Assembly (NCBI GenBank): GCA_010279815.1
Contig: QEOQ01000041.1
Location: 623,048-687,047, forward strand
Length of the DNA stretch: 64,000 nt
Direction of reading: 5' to 3'
Source: Brachionus plicatilis
Taxonomy: Eukaryota; Rotifera; Eurotatoria; Ploima; Brachionidae
Position numbers and translations under genes: made by a program. Shown here piece by piece: positions 34,426 to 49,400 of this stretch (within the stretch, counting starts at the first letter, position 1; the number at the start of each line of letters is the position of its first letter). Under the pieces are notes generated by a model. It made no database searches. It saw nothing but the letters and a program-made list of their open reading frames with translations, and was not told the DNA's origin.

Positions 34426-37400
34426 ATGAAGAAATACTTTCTATCTTCATTGATATTTTTAATTCAATTAATAGCAATTAACGGTATGTTATATCATCTA
34501 ATAGATTTTAAAACATCTAATAGTTTTTTTTTTCTATAGCTCAAAGATCTTGTCCGGTCGGTTGGATATTGAATGAGCAATACGGGTCATGCTATAAAAT
34601 AGGAGTCGCTGATCTTGCTCGTAATTGGTACCAAGCACGAGTGGCTTGTCAAAGCTTTGGAGCTGAACTGGCTTCGATAAAGGATACTGGCGATAGAGAC
34701 TACTTAGTTGAATTTGTTAATAACAACCAAAATAAAGAATTTTGGCTCGGAGGATATCGTCGACTAAGTGATAGTGCTTGGGTCTGGACCGAGCTCAATG
34801 ATGGACCTTCTTCCCAAAATTATATTAAAGTTCCAACTCAAGTGTAATTTAGACAAAATTAAAAGAAAAAATTATTTAAAAAATTTATTTACTAGAAATT
34901 GGGATTCGGGAAAACCCGATTCGACAAGTGGAGATTGCTTGCAGTTGGCCAAAAATGGTTCATTTTCAAATAAAAATTGTAATGATCCCAAAGCCTATAT
35001 ATGCAAAAGACCGATGGGTCAGTACTGATATTTAGAAAAAAATATGTTTTTATCTATTAATTAAAGGAATTTCAACATCTTGTAATGTTGATGATTTTTG
35101 GGAACCAGTAAATGGAACTTGCATTAAAGTATTTGAGGCCAAATTCAGTTATGATGATTCAAGAAGTCAATGCCAAAATCGAGGAGGAGACTTGGTAGTT
35201 GTAAAAAATGAACAAATTCAAATATTTTTAAGTGATTGGTATAAAATTCACAAAACAGCTCTGTGGATCGGTTTATCAGATAAAGTAAATTATGATTTTG
35301 CCATAAATTATTTTATGTCACTTTCGTTCAGAATGGAAACGATGGAATTCTTCATTGGGTCGATGATCATTTTTCAATTCCATTTCAATATTGGGCACCT
35401 GGTCAACCATATTTCATGTAGGATAAGTATTTTTTAATTGAAAATTTGGTATATAAGCGCTTTAATCCAGAAATGGTAACTACTCCACTGTTGGAAATTG
35501 CACAGTCATAAATGATTTAAAAGACGGCCTTTGGAGTATTGATTATTGTTCCAATCAATATTATTTTGCATGTCAGAAACCTCAAGGTTTTTTGAATATT
35601 TTTTAATTAAATTCTCAAATTTTTAGTTTAAATTAAAAGGTCAATGTGCTGAAGGATGGATACCTTTTAAAAACAAATGTTATTTGATAAATTCATCTAG
35701 ACAAAAATATACTTCTTGGATCCAAGCAGAATCAACTTGTAAAAATTATGGAGGAGGAATCCTAACAATCAAAGAGTAATTAATAATAAAAAAATTATTT
35801 TATTTTAAATTATTGCAATTGTTGGTTTTAATTTTCAAGTAATTATGAACAACGTTTTATTGCAAGAGAGATAAAAAATACATTCAACAATTTTGATTTT
35901 TGGCTTGGCTTATCAGGTAAATAGAGAACTTAAAAAAAATTTAAAAACTAAAATTTTTATTTAAGATTTTCGGCCAATTGATCAATTTATATGGAGTCCT
36001 GGAGACGAAAAAGTAGAAAATTTTACCAACTGGTTATCAGCACAACCTGTTATGGTTCAAGATAGAGATAATTGTGGTATTATATGTAAGTAAAAAAGCG
36101 TAAAAATAAATTAATGGTTTGGGTAATTTTTTATTTGCAGAAAAAAAATTGTTTTTGAATTTAACTTTATTTTAAAGTTTAAAAGGCAAAGTTAAGTTTC
36201 AGGTAGAAATAATTTAGTCTAAGTCATGACTTGTAACTTTGATAAAACTTCTCAAAAAGCAGCTCATAAGCTTTCAATAAACTTTAGGAGAATAAAATTT
36301 TGTTTTAAATTTTTTTTAAAATTTGAAATAATAATAATTTAAAATTGAATAACTTTAAATATTGAAGAATTTTTCTTTTAAAAAAAATTATCTATTAGAA
36401 ATTTACCAAAAACGGTGTTATTCTTTTTAATTTTAGAGATTATATTACTAAATTTAGAAACGTTGTGTTGTCATAATTAGTTCTAAGATAAAACTTAATT
36501 TAAAAATATGATAAAAAATATAATCCATTTAAAATTAATCTAAAAAGCTGTGTCCCTATCTGGTTGGTATACTACCTCAAACTGCTTTCAAAAATTGCCA
36601 TATGTATGTCAAATTGATTTGGATGCTCAAGTTATACCTCATCCTAGCAATAGTATAAAATAAATAATTAAAATTTAATACACAATTTTTGAAACTAACA
36701 AAATTTTTTCCAGTTAATACTTATGGAGGAAACAGTGATGGAAAACCATGTGTTTTTCCTTTTGTATTTGAGGGTAATGTCTATTATGAATGCGGAAAAT
36801 ACGGTGATAGAAATCAGGAATGGTGTGCTACTACTACCAATTATGATTCGGACCAAAAGTGGGGTTTCTGTTCAAACGAATATATTTGTGAGAATGGCTG
36901 GATAGAGGCAGATAGCTTATGTTACAAGCTTTTTAAAAGCACCTCAGGCTTGACTTTTGACGAAGCTAATAATATATGCTACTCAAACAATGGACTGCTT
37001 GCTAAAATTGCTGGACCTAAGAGCCAAACTATGATCGATGATTTTCGTAAGATAAGTAATTGTTTTAGAAAAAAAATTTGATTTTTCAATTTAAGTTTTT
37101 GGTGGAGAAAACGCTTGGATAGGTTTGAAAAATTCCGGTCAATCAAATTTTGTATGGGTCGACAATACTCCATTAAATAATGTATTTTTTTAACTGATAA
37201 TTTGAAATAAGAAACGATAAGAATATCCAAAAATTATGAAAAAAAAAACCTAAGGCCAAAAAAAAAATACAAAATTATTTTGTTTGTTTTGATATTTTTT
37301 ATATATGAGCAAATATTGTAAATCTGAAGATATTTTACGAAAAAATGTTAAAGTTTTTCTTCTACTTTCAGATAAAAATGTGATAAAAAATTAAAAAGAT

Positions 37401-40400
37401 TTCTTTTACAAATCTTAATACTTTTAAAATTAATTAAAAGTCCTAATTCTGTATTATTATTTACAATTATTAATATTTAAAAAAATTCGACATTTTTTGA
37501 AATTATATTTAATTATTCAAATTTAAAATTAAAATTTTAAAAATTGATCTATTTAAAAGATCAACTTTATTTTAATTATTTTATTCAAGTTCGAAAATTG
37601 GAGACACAAGCATCCAAATATGACAAACTATGGTGCATGCGTTGCAATTGACACTTCCAATTCTTACCTCGGTGAATGGATGACAGTTGATTGTAATTCT
37701 AAATTTTCTAACTACATTTGTCAACAGCAGCCAAAAGGACTTGTTTTACCGACTCAACCTAGTTTAACAACAACCACTTACAGTCAAAAATGTGGTCGTG
37801 ACTGGATAGAACGTCCTTTTTCAAATTTCTGCTACCAATTTGTTTCTTCATTCGAAGCATTTGATAAGGCTGAACAACTTTGTCAAATAAAAGGCGGCTC
37901 ATTAGTTTCGATTCTGTCTGTAGATGAACAAATTTTCATCCAAAGTAAACTTAAAATTAAAAAAATATTATAAAGATATTATAAATAAATTGTATCTAGA
38001 TTATATTGGTACTTTAAATTTTGACACATTTTGGCTTGGTGCAAACAGAGAATCATCGCGAAAAGGTTGGTCTTGGATAGATGGTATATATCCGTTTATT
38101 TTTACTAACTGGGCCTTGGGTGAATACAATACTGGAAACAATCAATTTTGTGCCGTAATTTCAAATCAATTAAATGGACAATGGAAAACAATCGAATGTG
38201 ACAATAGATTTGGAAATATTAAATTTCCATTTATTTGTAAAAAAAAATCACAAGAAATTACAACCACTAAGCCTTATAGCCCCACTTCAATCCAACCAGG
38301 ATTTAATCTTGGATGCGAGAATAACTGGTCTTATTATAGTTCTAATTGCTATAAATATTACAATTCAATTTCTGATCACAAGACTTTTGATGAGGCCAAA
38401 GAATTTTGTAAGAGCGAAAAATCGGACTTGACCGAGATTTTCAATGAAGAAGAAAATGAATTTTTGGTATCGATGATGCAAATGCGAAGACTTGGAAAAT
38501 TAGGAAAAAATTTTGGTTGTCCATCCGGTTGGAATTTGAGTACTGTCGAAAATTCTTGTTACCAATTGGTTTCTGTTTCAACTTCTGATTGGAATAAGGC
38601 TCAAAGTTACTGTCAAACGTTTGGAGGATACGTTGCTGCTTTAAAATCAAAACAAGAGCTCGAGTTTATTGTTGATTTAGGTATTTTAATTTTTAAAATA
38701 AGATTTAAAAACAATTAAAATAATTTTTGAAATAACGGGTGCTCAAAAAAAAATTTACAAAGTTTGACAAGTAAAAAAAATATGATCTTATCGACCGGAT
38801 TTTACTGAATTTTTGAACAATTATTCAGACTTTAAACAATTAAGGAAATTGAAAAATTTATTTGTTCTATTGTTTACTAAAATAAAAAGGCCATCTAGAA
38901 TACCTTTACCTGTAAATCACAACTGTTTCCAATTTTTATTTAGAAAATATATATGTTTAATAATTTAACTTAAAGAGTAATAAAAAAAGTTTATATCTAA
39001 ACAATATTTGTTGTGACTAATAGTTCAACAATTATTTGAATTTGTCCAATTTTATTTTTTTTCTAAAAAAATGGCCTGCAAATTCACCACATCTAGATGC
39101 TCACAATTTTTATCAATAAATTGAGAAAAGCCATTGTGAAAAAGAATAGTACTCAAACTTTGAGGAATTTAAAGAAGAAAAGTAAATTTCGGCAAAGAAG
39201 AGTGCAAAAAATTAGATATAAGGAAGTGTGAAAAATATTAGCTCTAGACTAAAAATAGAAAATAAACCGTGTTGCCTCGTTATAGCGCAAATAGTCTTTA
39301 TATTACACATAAAAACCTTGAGTTACTACTTAAAATCAAGATTTTTTTAGTTTCTAAAATACCATACCAACAGTAAAATCAAAATTGCCAAAAGTAAATA
39401 TCAATTGCTGAGATTTTTTTTTAATTTTTTAAATTGCTCCTTAAATAAATTAATAAATTAGTTAAAATATTACCATTATTAATTCAAGAAGAAATTTGAA
39501 AAAATCTGAACTGTAATTAAATTAACCTAAATTTACTAGAATTTACGTAAATACATTTATCGTAGTACCACTGTATATAATTTATTTAAGTAAGTTTCTA
39601 GGGCATAATCTATTATGCTCTGAGTACACTCAATTTTTAAGATTTTTTTGAAAAAGTTAACAAGACTCATTAAAAAAATAATTGAAAAAATATTTTTTGT
39701 AAAGCTAAGTCAAATATTAATTTCAATTAAAGAAATTTTCTTTTATCTTAAAAAACGGAAACAAAAAATCGGGGTTCCTTATCAAATTTATTTTTTATTT
39801 AGTTATTTTTTGGACATAATTTACTTTGGGAATAATATTCTACGGGAATGAAAAAGACCGAGATAATTTACAATAGACCAAATTTTCCTTTTGAATTACT
39901 TAAAATATGAAGTATTTATTTACTTTTTCTTATACCTGCTGAAAGAAAAGTATAATTCAAATTTTAATTGAAATTAATATTTGACTTAGCTTTACAAAAA
40001 ATATTTTTTTACAAGACCCAATTTATTTAACAAGTAAAAAAAGAGATGAAAAAGTTTTATAATGAAATAAGAAAAAAGTTTGTCAAAAATTATGTGATTT
40101 TATGAATTTTATGAAAAATAATCTAAATTACCTCAATTTAGATATTCTGCTAAGTTTATTCACTTCAGTTAACTTGAAATACAATAAATTTAAAAAAATA
40201 TTTTTATAAAATTATTTTAATTATTTTTTTTGTTCTTCAAAAGATAAAAAAGTTAATTTTTTTATAATTTTTTTTAGCCAAAGAAGACATCTGGGTTGGT
40301 TTAAAACGTAGATCTGGATCAAGCTTGTGGGAATATAGCGATGACACAGTTGCCACAGGAGTAAATGATTTTTGTTATTAGATAAATATAATTTTTTAAT

Positions 40401-43400
40401 AATAAAGCAATATTCAAATTGGGATGTAAATTATCCGACTAGTTTGAATCAAAAAGAAAGGTGTGCCGTAATGAGAAAATCTAATAACAAATGGTACGAC
40501 ATAGACTGTGACAGCACACAATTATTTAAGTTTTTATGTGAAAAAGATGCAGGTAGCCAATATGACCAATTTTTACATAAAAATAAAGATTTTATGTTTA
40601 GACATACAAGATTCTTGTACTCAGTATTTTAGTCCTACAACTGGTGGTGGTGGGAATTGTATTCACAAAGATCAATGTCCAAACAGTTTTTATGTGACTA
40701 ATTTATGTGGAGAATATAATGATCCTGATGTAGAATGCTGTCTTGACACAGATCGAAGTAGGATATTAAAATTTTTACACTATTAATGATGAATAATAAA
40801 AGCACATAAATTTGTTGAAATTAAAATTTAATGATTTTTTAATTTGTAAGAATTAATAATTAATATTTTTTTTTCAATAATAATAAAATCAATTTTTTGA
40901 TAAGTTAAGTTAAGCTGTTTAATTAATATTCTTGAAATATAAGCTGTTTCAAATATTCTTATTTTTTGTTTAAGTAAAATCTAATCTGAAATAGTGTAAC
41001 AAATATTGCTGCACCTTTAAACATTGCCTGCAAAAAATCTGTAAATTTTAGAAGTTTTTTTTCTACTGAATTTCACAAAACTAAATTGTATTTAACTAAA
41101 CATATTGGTTTTCAATAAAATTTGAGTGATCAATATCTTATTGAAGCAGGGGTTTCACAGGGGTCAGTAATTAGTTCACTTCTTTATTACCCAGTCACAA
41201 AAAAAACGATTATTAATCGATGAAAATTGATAGATGAATCATTAATGAGTTAGGAACCATTTCATCGAAATTCATCGATGAAAATTAGAATATTGCATCG
41301 GTAATAATCGATAAAAATACTCTAATACATCATAATTTTTTCAAATTTTTCATTAATATTTCAAATTATTTTTAAGAAGACAATAATAAGCAAATATAAG
41401 TTTTTTTTCCAAATTTTTTCAAAGTTTATCTACACTTTTGATTCATTAAAAAATTTAATTCACTTTTTTCAATAGAAAAAATTTAATGTTTTACTTTTGG
41501 GTAAATTATTAGCTTTAGAATTGTGCTTTATTGTCTTTTAACTAGACTAAAGGCAGCTTGAGTAAATTTTTGAATCAAAAAACATTACTAGCAACCCAAT
41601 TAGACATATAGTCCTTTGTTAAGAGGAGATCCACTAGAAACACAATTAATTAAGAATTTACACTAATTATCGGCTTTTTATGTAGTTAAATTTCCAGAAG
41701 TATTCGATATTTCAGCTTCATATCTTTCGTCTAGTAGAGTGTGTAATTCTTCTAAAATGTCTGAATATATAATTTTCTTACTGTTTTCCTCATTTTTACA
41801 GTATTTTACGATTTATTCCCTTAAATATCAAAATTGAATTTTTTTTTGGTTTATCTAAAAAAAAAAATTATCTTTTGATTTTAAAACTTAAAAAGAAATA
41901 AAAAATTATTGATATTTAAAATAAAAATAAAAAAAAAGCGTAAATTTTTTTTATATTTTGATCTTTTTGTTTGGCTCAAATTAGACCCGTCTTGACCGTT
42001 AACGTAGTTTTCTAAATTTTCGACTGTCAAGAGTTAATAGCTATTAGATCAAATTTAAATAACAAGAGAAGATGGGATGGCCTGTTGTTGACATAAGCCA
42101 ATTAAAGAAAAAGGTAAGTCGAAATCGATATCTTTTAAGCACAAAACTTTATAGCGAACCAATAATATGTCACAATAAATTCAAATAGTTGATAAACTTT
42201 TTCTTGGTTTTAGTCCAAAAAAATCATTCATAATTGATGAGATAATTAAAGAATGAAGCAAAGATGAAAATCTAAAGTTTTTCATGATTGGGTCATTTCT
42301 AAATGTTTTGAAGAGAATATGATGAAAATTTACTGGTTTTAATCCAAAATAATTTTTCATCTATAAAAAATGAGATGATTCATAGATGAATCATCCATGA
42401 ACTCATCGTTTTTAGCTTGACTGGGTCACAAAGTCAAGTCACAGACTTGACTAAAGAATTTTTTTTAATTAAATTCATTTTTTTTACTTTCATTTATAAT
42501 CAAATTTTATTTTTTTATCCGAAAAAAAACAATTTAGATTTAAAAATACTTTTAAAATGTACTCCAGTTAAACCTAAAAAAGGTTGAATTTTAGATAAAG
42601 AATTGTTGCAAAGAGGATATGAATTACAAGAATTAAAGTCAAGTCAATTGACTTTTGTTTAAAAAAAATCTTGAGCCAATTACTTCAATAAAAAATGACT
42701 TAAGAGTGATTTTAATTTTAGACTTACGTTCAACTCTTGTTATTTACATGAACCCTCAAATATTTAAAGTTGCATAAACGTCACTTTTTTTCAATTTATT
42801 TATATTAATTTTCTTTTGAATTTTAATTTTTACAAATAATATTAAATATGGGAAAAAAATTAAAAGAAAAGATAACTAAAATTAAGATTTTATAAAGTTA
42901 AATTGAGTAAGAAAAAAAGTCTCACTTAAATTAAAAATAAAAAGAAATAAAATAGAGAGTTATTAAAAATTTTCATTTAAAAACTTGATTTCTTTGTCTT
43001 ATCGAACGAGCCACTATTTTACTTTAGAAAGAAAACTCTTCTGATAATTTTTTCTAGTGTTGGGGGCCGGTCGAGAGGCCACGTGGCCGGCCTGAAAAAA
43101 AAAATGGCCGAGACCGTGGCCGGCCGTGCAAGCGGCCAAAAAACGGCCGGTTCATTTAACGGCCAATGACCGTGCCTGGCCGGCCAAGCCGCGGCCAGCT
43201 GACGGACCGACCGTGTGGTGGCCGGCCAACTGACTGACCGACCGTGTGCAGACCGGCCGGCCACAAAACGGTCCAAAAAAAATTTTACTAAGATGTTTAA
43301 AAAAATTTAAAAACATTAAAGAAAAATTAAAAGTTTTAAAGAAATAAACATTAAAACTAATTAGATTTTCATCATCGATTTTTATAAATTTAATTTTTTT

Positions 43401-46400
43401 TTTATTAAAATCGTTTTTATAAAAAAACTATCTAAAATACCGAATTATAAATTTATAAATAAAATTTAACGATTTTTGAAAAATATCGAAAAAATTTGGG
43501 GTTAATAATTAAAAATTACCTGATCCAAAATTTTGAAAAATAATAAATTCTACTTTTAATACCTTTAATTTTTTTTTTAAACATCTTAGTAAAATTTTTT
43601 TTGGACCGTTTTGTGGCCGGCCGGTCTGCACACGGTCGGCCGTTTAACGGTCTTTCAGTTTGCCGGCCACCACACGGTCGGTCAGTCAGTTGGCCGGCCA
43701 CTTCACGGTCGGTTTTTATTATGTCCGATAGTTGGCCGGCCACCTCACGGTTTTCTAAAATTTGGTCGGCCAATTCACGGACGGTCTAAAATGTGGCCGT
43801 TAAATTCACGGCCAAAATAGGCCGTTTAAACTGGCCGGCCAAGTGGCCGTTCAAGTCCGGCCGTAGACCGGCCTGCCAAAGTTGGCCGCCGCCCAACACT
43901 AATTTTTTCATCGATTTTTCAGGATTTTATCCTTAGATTTTGATCAAAAAATTTCAATAATGTTTTAGTTGAATTTTTTTATATCTAAATTTAAAATAAT
44001 AAATTAAGATTATATTTTTAAGTCAAAGAATCAGTTTGGATTGGAATGTTTGACGAACTTGCAGGTTTTAATCAAGTATCATTCAAATGGTTATCAGGCA
44101 CATTTCCAACTTATTCAAACTGGGCTCCTGATGAGCCTAATTCAAACGCTCAATGCGTGGCAATGCATACAAAAGACTCTTCCATTGAGCCTTTTGATGC
44201 TGGTCAATGGTTAGTTACTTCCTGTAATTACAAAAATGGTTTTTTTTGCAAAAAGAAAGCTCAACCAATTCCAGCAACTTTGACCACAACACAGACTCCA
44301 GGATGCCCATTAGTATTTTAAAAATTATCTAACTCCTAAAATAAATTTATTCTCAAGGGATTTATCGGCTATGAGAACAGATGCTTTCGTTTGGAATTGT
44401 CATTTTTAACATGGGATGAAGCTGAGTCAAATTGTAAAAATTTAGGCTCTAATTTGGTATCTATTACAGATAGATTTGAGCAATACTGGCTAAATATAGA
44501 GTTCCATTCTGATTTTTTGGCAAACAAATGGATAGGTCTCAGAATACCACTGAACAACTATGAATGGAGTAGTGGAGATTCCTTTTCATTCAGCAATTGG
44601 GACCGAAACAAGCCTGATATAAATGCTGGTAAATGCATTGGCATGAGCTCAGCTGGATTTTGGTCAAATTTTGACTGTAACTTAAAACTGCCTAGCATTT
44701 GTAGCACAAGAAATTCATTGTACACTACTCCGACTACCCCTACAACACCTGAACCAATAAAATGTCCCACTTCGTGGACCGAAGCAGACAACAAATGCCA
44801 CAAATTATTTGGTCCAAAAAATTTAGATGAAAAAAAAAATTGGTTTGATGCAGAATCATTTTGTAAATCATTGAATGGACATTTATCAAGTTTTAGTTCA
44901 TCTTCCTCCATAAGCCAAGTAATAAATGGTCAATTTGCATATACATTTGGCTTTGATTATGCATTTTGGATTGGTCTGAACAAATTAGACTCTGGCTATC
45001 AATGGACAGACGGAAGTGGGGCTAGTTTTTTAAATTGGGACTTTGGTCAGCCAGATGATGTAAATGGAATTGAAAACTGTGTCGAGCTTAGAACATCTGG
45101 AAGATGGAGAGACATTTTTTGCTACACAAATAAAGGCTGGTCATGCCAAATTGAAAAAGGCATCGATCCAAATAATTCAACAGAGATTTTTGACGACAAG
45201 TTTCCAAGTATGAACAAAATTAATTCAGCTTAGAAATTTTATTTTTTAATTTTATTTAAAGTAATTGAATGTGCAAATAACACTAAATACAATTGGACTT
45301 ACTACAATGGAAAGTGTTACTATGCTAGTTCGGGCATAAACGAAGAAAAAAATGATTGGTATAGTGCCAGAAAATTCTGTCAAAATATTGGTGGGGATCT
45401 AGTTTCAATGCATTCAAAGAAAGAACTGGAATATGTTGCAACAATCGTAAATTTGCTTTAATAAAATAGTGCAGTTAATTGTGATCAATTTGAATTTTTA
45501 AGGCGAGCAAAAAATTAGACAAGTGGTGGATTGGATTGTATGCATCATCGAATGGTGGATTCTTGTGGTCAGACAGTTCGCCATTGAATTATTTACACTG
45601 GAATTCAGGTGAGCCTAATGATGCACATGGAGGAGAAAAGTGTGCCGAAATGTTGTCATCTATTTGTAAGTTCTGAAATTAAAGAAAATTTCAAAAAATA
45701 AGGAGCCTTTTATTTTTAGCATTTTGGAAGTAAGAAAAAAATATGATTATTTATTTTTTAAAAAAAAAATAATTGAAGTGATGTTAACTGTGCAAGTCCG
45801 AATGGATTTGTTTGTGAGAAATCAAATTTTACGAGAGAAACAGAAGTTGTTTTACCACTAAGCTTCAACAATGGAAATTCAGATGTATGTCCGCCAGGTT
45901 ATTCAACCTTTGGAGGTTTGATAATTTGTTCTTTAACTATTTTAAGTGTCTTAAATTTTAATATATGAAATTTTTATCAATGAATTTAAAAGCCAACAAT
46001 CTTAAATGTTAAAATTTAAAGTTTTGAAAATTCAATTTAAAGCTAAATTTATTTTATTTGAAATTTTAAAATCAATATTTTCTAGTCATGAAGTCAAATA
46101 TGTCGAATACGAATATATTCGAACCAATATTTAAATAAGCAGATTTTCGGATGAAAATTAGGTTCGAAATAATATTTGAAAAATATTTCAAATTAGTTAA
46201 TTTAAATTAAATTAATCAAATTTAGATTCAATTTTATTTTATATTTAAGATTTTATTCGAAAATACTTCTTTTTCGATAGAGTTTTCAATTTTAGTATTT
46301 ATTCAAATTTCAATTTGTGTCCAAAAAAACTAATTTTATTTCATTGCTAATATTTCATAATTCAATAATTAATTAATTATTAATTGCTTTAAAAATTTAT

Positions 46401-49400
46401 TATTAAAACATGGAAGTTCACTTATGATGTTAAAGAATAAATCATAAGATAAAAAAATTAACTTAATTAAGTGTTCAATTTTGAGAAGTGAAAAAAAACG
46501 AAAAAAAATAAAAAAAAATAATGAAAGTGTACAAAAATAAATTCTAAACTTTTAAGTTTCTTGCTTAAATTTTTGTTCAATTAAAATCTCAAATTTGTAT
46601 TTTTTTGGATACACTGTTATTGTTATTTATTCTTCAGCTGGTTTTAAGTGTCCAAAATTTCAATATATGATTTTTTTTTCAATTAATTTAAAAGCCAATA
46701 ATCTTGAATGTTAAAATTTTAAGTTTTGAAATTTAAATTTTATAGTTTATAGTCTTTCATATTGATAGAATGCAAAAAAAATTAAAAAAAACTGGGCCTT
46801 TAATTTACATTTTTGTAAAGGCTTTTAGCTTAAAATTTTATCTTTGATTAAATTTAATTGAATTTTTTAAAATAAAATTTTCACCAAAATTTAAGTTATT
46901 ACCACTGATAACCAAGGCAATTCAGGTCCATGTGTTTTCCCATTTAAATACAAAAACAAATATTATTATGAATGTGTTACTTTTGAAAATCGAACTCCAT
47001 GGTGCTCGACAACATCTGACTATGATCAGGACTTGAGATGGGGCTATTGCGTAGATATCAAATGTTTCCGATTTATAAATGATAGAAAATCATTTTCTGA
47101 AGCCAGAAAAGTTTGTATGAAAGATGAAGCAAGTCTTGCATCGGTCCATACAGTTATCGAACAATGTGAGTTTTAAACTAAAAATTAAAAATATAATAAT
47201 TTTTAATTTTCCAAGCCTATTTGACCGCTTTGATGAGAAACAAAACCAATGTACAGTACTGGTTGGGTATGTGGGCTCCATCGGGAAACAATTTCTATTT
47301 CGAAGACAACTCTTTATTGGACTATACAAATTGGGCTCCAAACAAACCCGGGAATATTTATGGAGTAATTTTAACTAATATTTTTTCTGAAATTTTATTT
47401 TATATTTTTAAAGAATGAAAGATGTGTTGTAATCAGCAGTAAGCCCAAAACACCAGGTCTTTGGATAAATGTTGATTGCAATTCTCAGAATTTTTTTATT
47501 TGCTCGACTAAAGCTAGTAATTAATTGAATTATTTTTTTTATTAAACTTGGCTGGAATTTAATTATTAAAGATGGTGTTAAATATACTGCAGGTTGTGAG
47601 GCATCAGATTTGAGTTCATTTAGCCAGAACATAACTCTTTCGTGTGCTCAAAATTTAAGTATCGCAATAATTAAAGCAGATTTTGGCCGAGACCAATTTT
47701 CTTTGTCATGTGATGGTAGTTGATTAATTTAGAAAAATAACTCTGAAAATATTTTAGTTAATTTTTAGATGAATTTCATTTCGGCGATGAGTGTAGTTCT
47801 CGTACGACAACAACTGATAAAGTAAGAGAGTTATGTCAAGAAAAAAATAGTTGCTATCTATCAGCCAATGCATCATTATTCACTGATCCGTGTCCAGGAG
47901 TAAAAAAACAACTTAGAGTCTGGTATCAATGCATCAATTTACCAGGTAGTCATAATTTTTTAAATTAAAAATTCAAAGTTTTGTAATCCAAAACTTAAGT
48001 TTATACCAATGGTGGTAATTCGAATCAAAGTCCATGCGTATTTCCTTTCAAATACAAAAATGTTTTTCATTACCAATGTACCTATGAATCAAGACCATTG
48101 AGTGATGCCAGTGATGTTTTAAAAAAATGGTGCTGTACAACTGATGATTGTGATCAGAATTTTAAATGGGGAAATTGTCCAGGTAATTTAAATATTTTTT
48201 AACAGTACTATAAGTTTCTTCTAAAATTAAAATAGAATAAATTTTACTTTAAAATAAAATATGTAACCATTTATCATATATCTTTAAATCCTGGTTTTAG
48301 TTAGATTTTTTTTTCAATTTTTGTTTCTTATAGTCCAACGATTAAAGGTTCAGATTATGTTGAATCAAATGAAATCAAATAATTTGCCTTGAAATTGATT
48401 TTTTTAAATACTAATTATCATATATATTTCTAATTTATTTCCTAAAATTTTTAATAAAAAAATGGAATCTTTTTAATTTTGGTGAAACTAAGTCTACAAA
48501 GTTAAAAAAATAACAAAGTCTCCAAAAATTATCATATTTTTAATTTTAAAGCATTTTTAAATATTTTTAATTTTATTTTCAAAATTATTTTCTTTTTTAA
48601 TAATAGTTTATTTATTTGCCTTTTAATTAAAACAATCTGCAATTTAAATCTAAACGAAAAAAAAAGTTGCCATTTATAAAATATACTAAAGTTTAATTAG
48701 CTTTGAATAGTGAGCGGGTTTTTTAGCTATAGGCGCCGGGTAAAATTATTAAATCAAATTTTTTAAAAAGTCAATATTTGAATATTCAGGTTCAAGATTT
48801 ATTTTTATTCAAAAAAGAAATAAGGAATAATTTTTATCATGATGTGAGATAAATGGTTCCCCACAAACTAAAAGTTTTTCACCACATATCACGGCAAAAC
48901 ACAATTATTTTGTGCCGAATTCAAAAAAAATCAACTCTCAAAAGAAAGAGGTTGGATTTGGTCTTTACTCTTAGAGTCGTTAACACGAACTTACGGTATT
49001 TTAAGGAAAACCAATTTCTAGCTAATTTTAGAGGACTTTTTTTAGGTTTATTAACAAATTCGTCTGCTTTACTTTACTTCCCATAAAAAATAATACTACC
49101 TATGGAAAATTTTTTAATGATTCAGCAAATATTCTAAATACTTTTTACTTATTTTTGTTTTTTGTTTTTTGAACATCTTTTGGGGAAAATTAACCGATTT
49201 TTATTAATTAGGTAGTAGCTCTTTTTTTGAAAAGATAATCTGCTTGAATAGAAATTGTAAATTATTAAATTTTAAATTATTTTAAAATCTGAAGGAGTTT
49301 AAGCTCGGTAGTGATAACTAAACAAACAGCTAGAAAAAATAAGAATCCAAATATTGGATTTTTTTTCAATTTGACGTAAAATTTAATTCATTTGATCGTT

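Larger units (their letters stand above)
40758..44022. other. Intron 17 of the lectin gene (3.3 kb), transposon-filled
   Basis: Holds a scrap of LINE reverse transcriptase, an inverted-repeat element (41190-42425) and the GC-rich 43055-43901 element. Flanking exons encode a Cys-rich module and the C-terminal half of a CTLD. The matching N-terminal half was not found in this interval on the plus strand. Confidence 0.75.

Noticed and set aside
43019..43820. Open frames rich in Arg/Pro/Gly/Thr in intron 17
   Set aside because: They are readings of the GGCCGG repeats in the hAT-type element, not protein genes.
48853..49086. 77-codon open frame before the hAT element
   Set aside because: No domain, no acceptor/donor in phase with the lectin exons.
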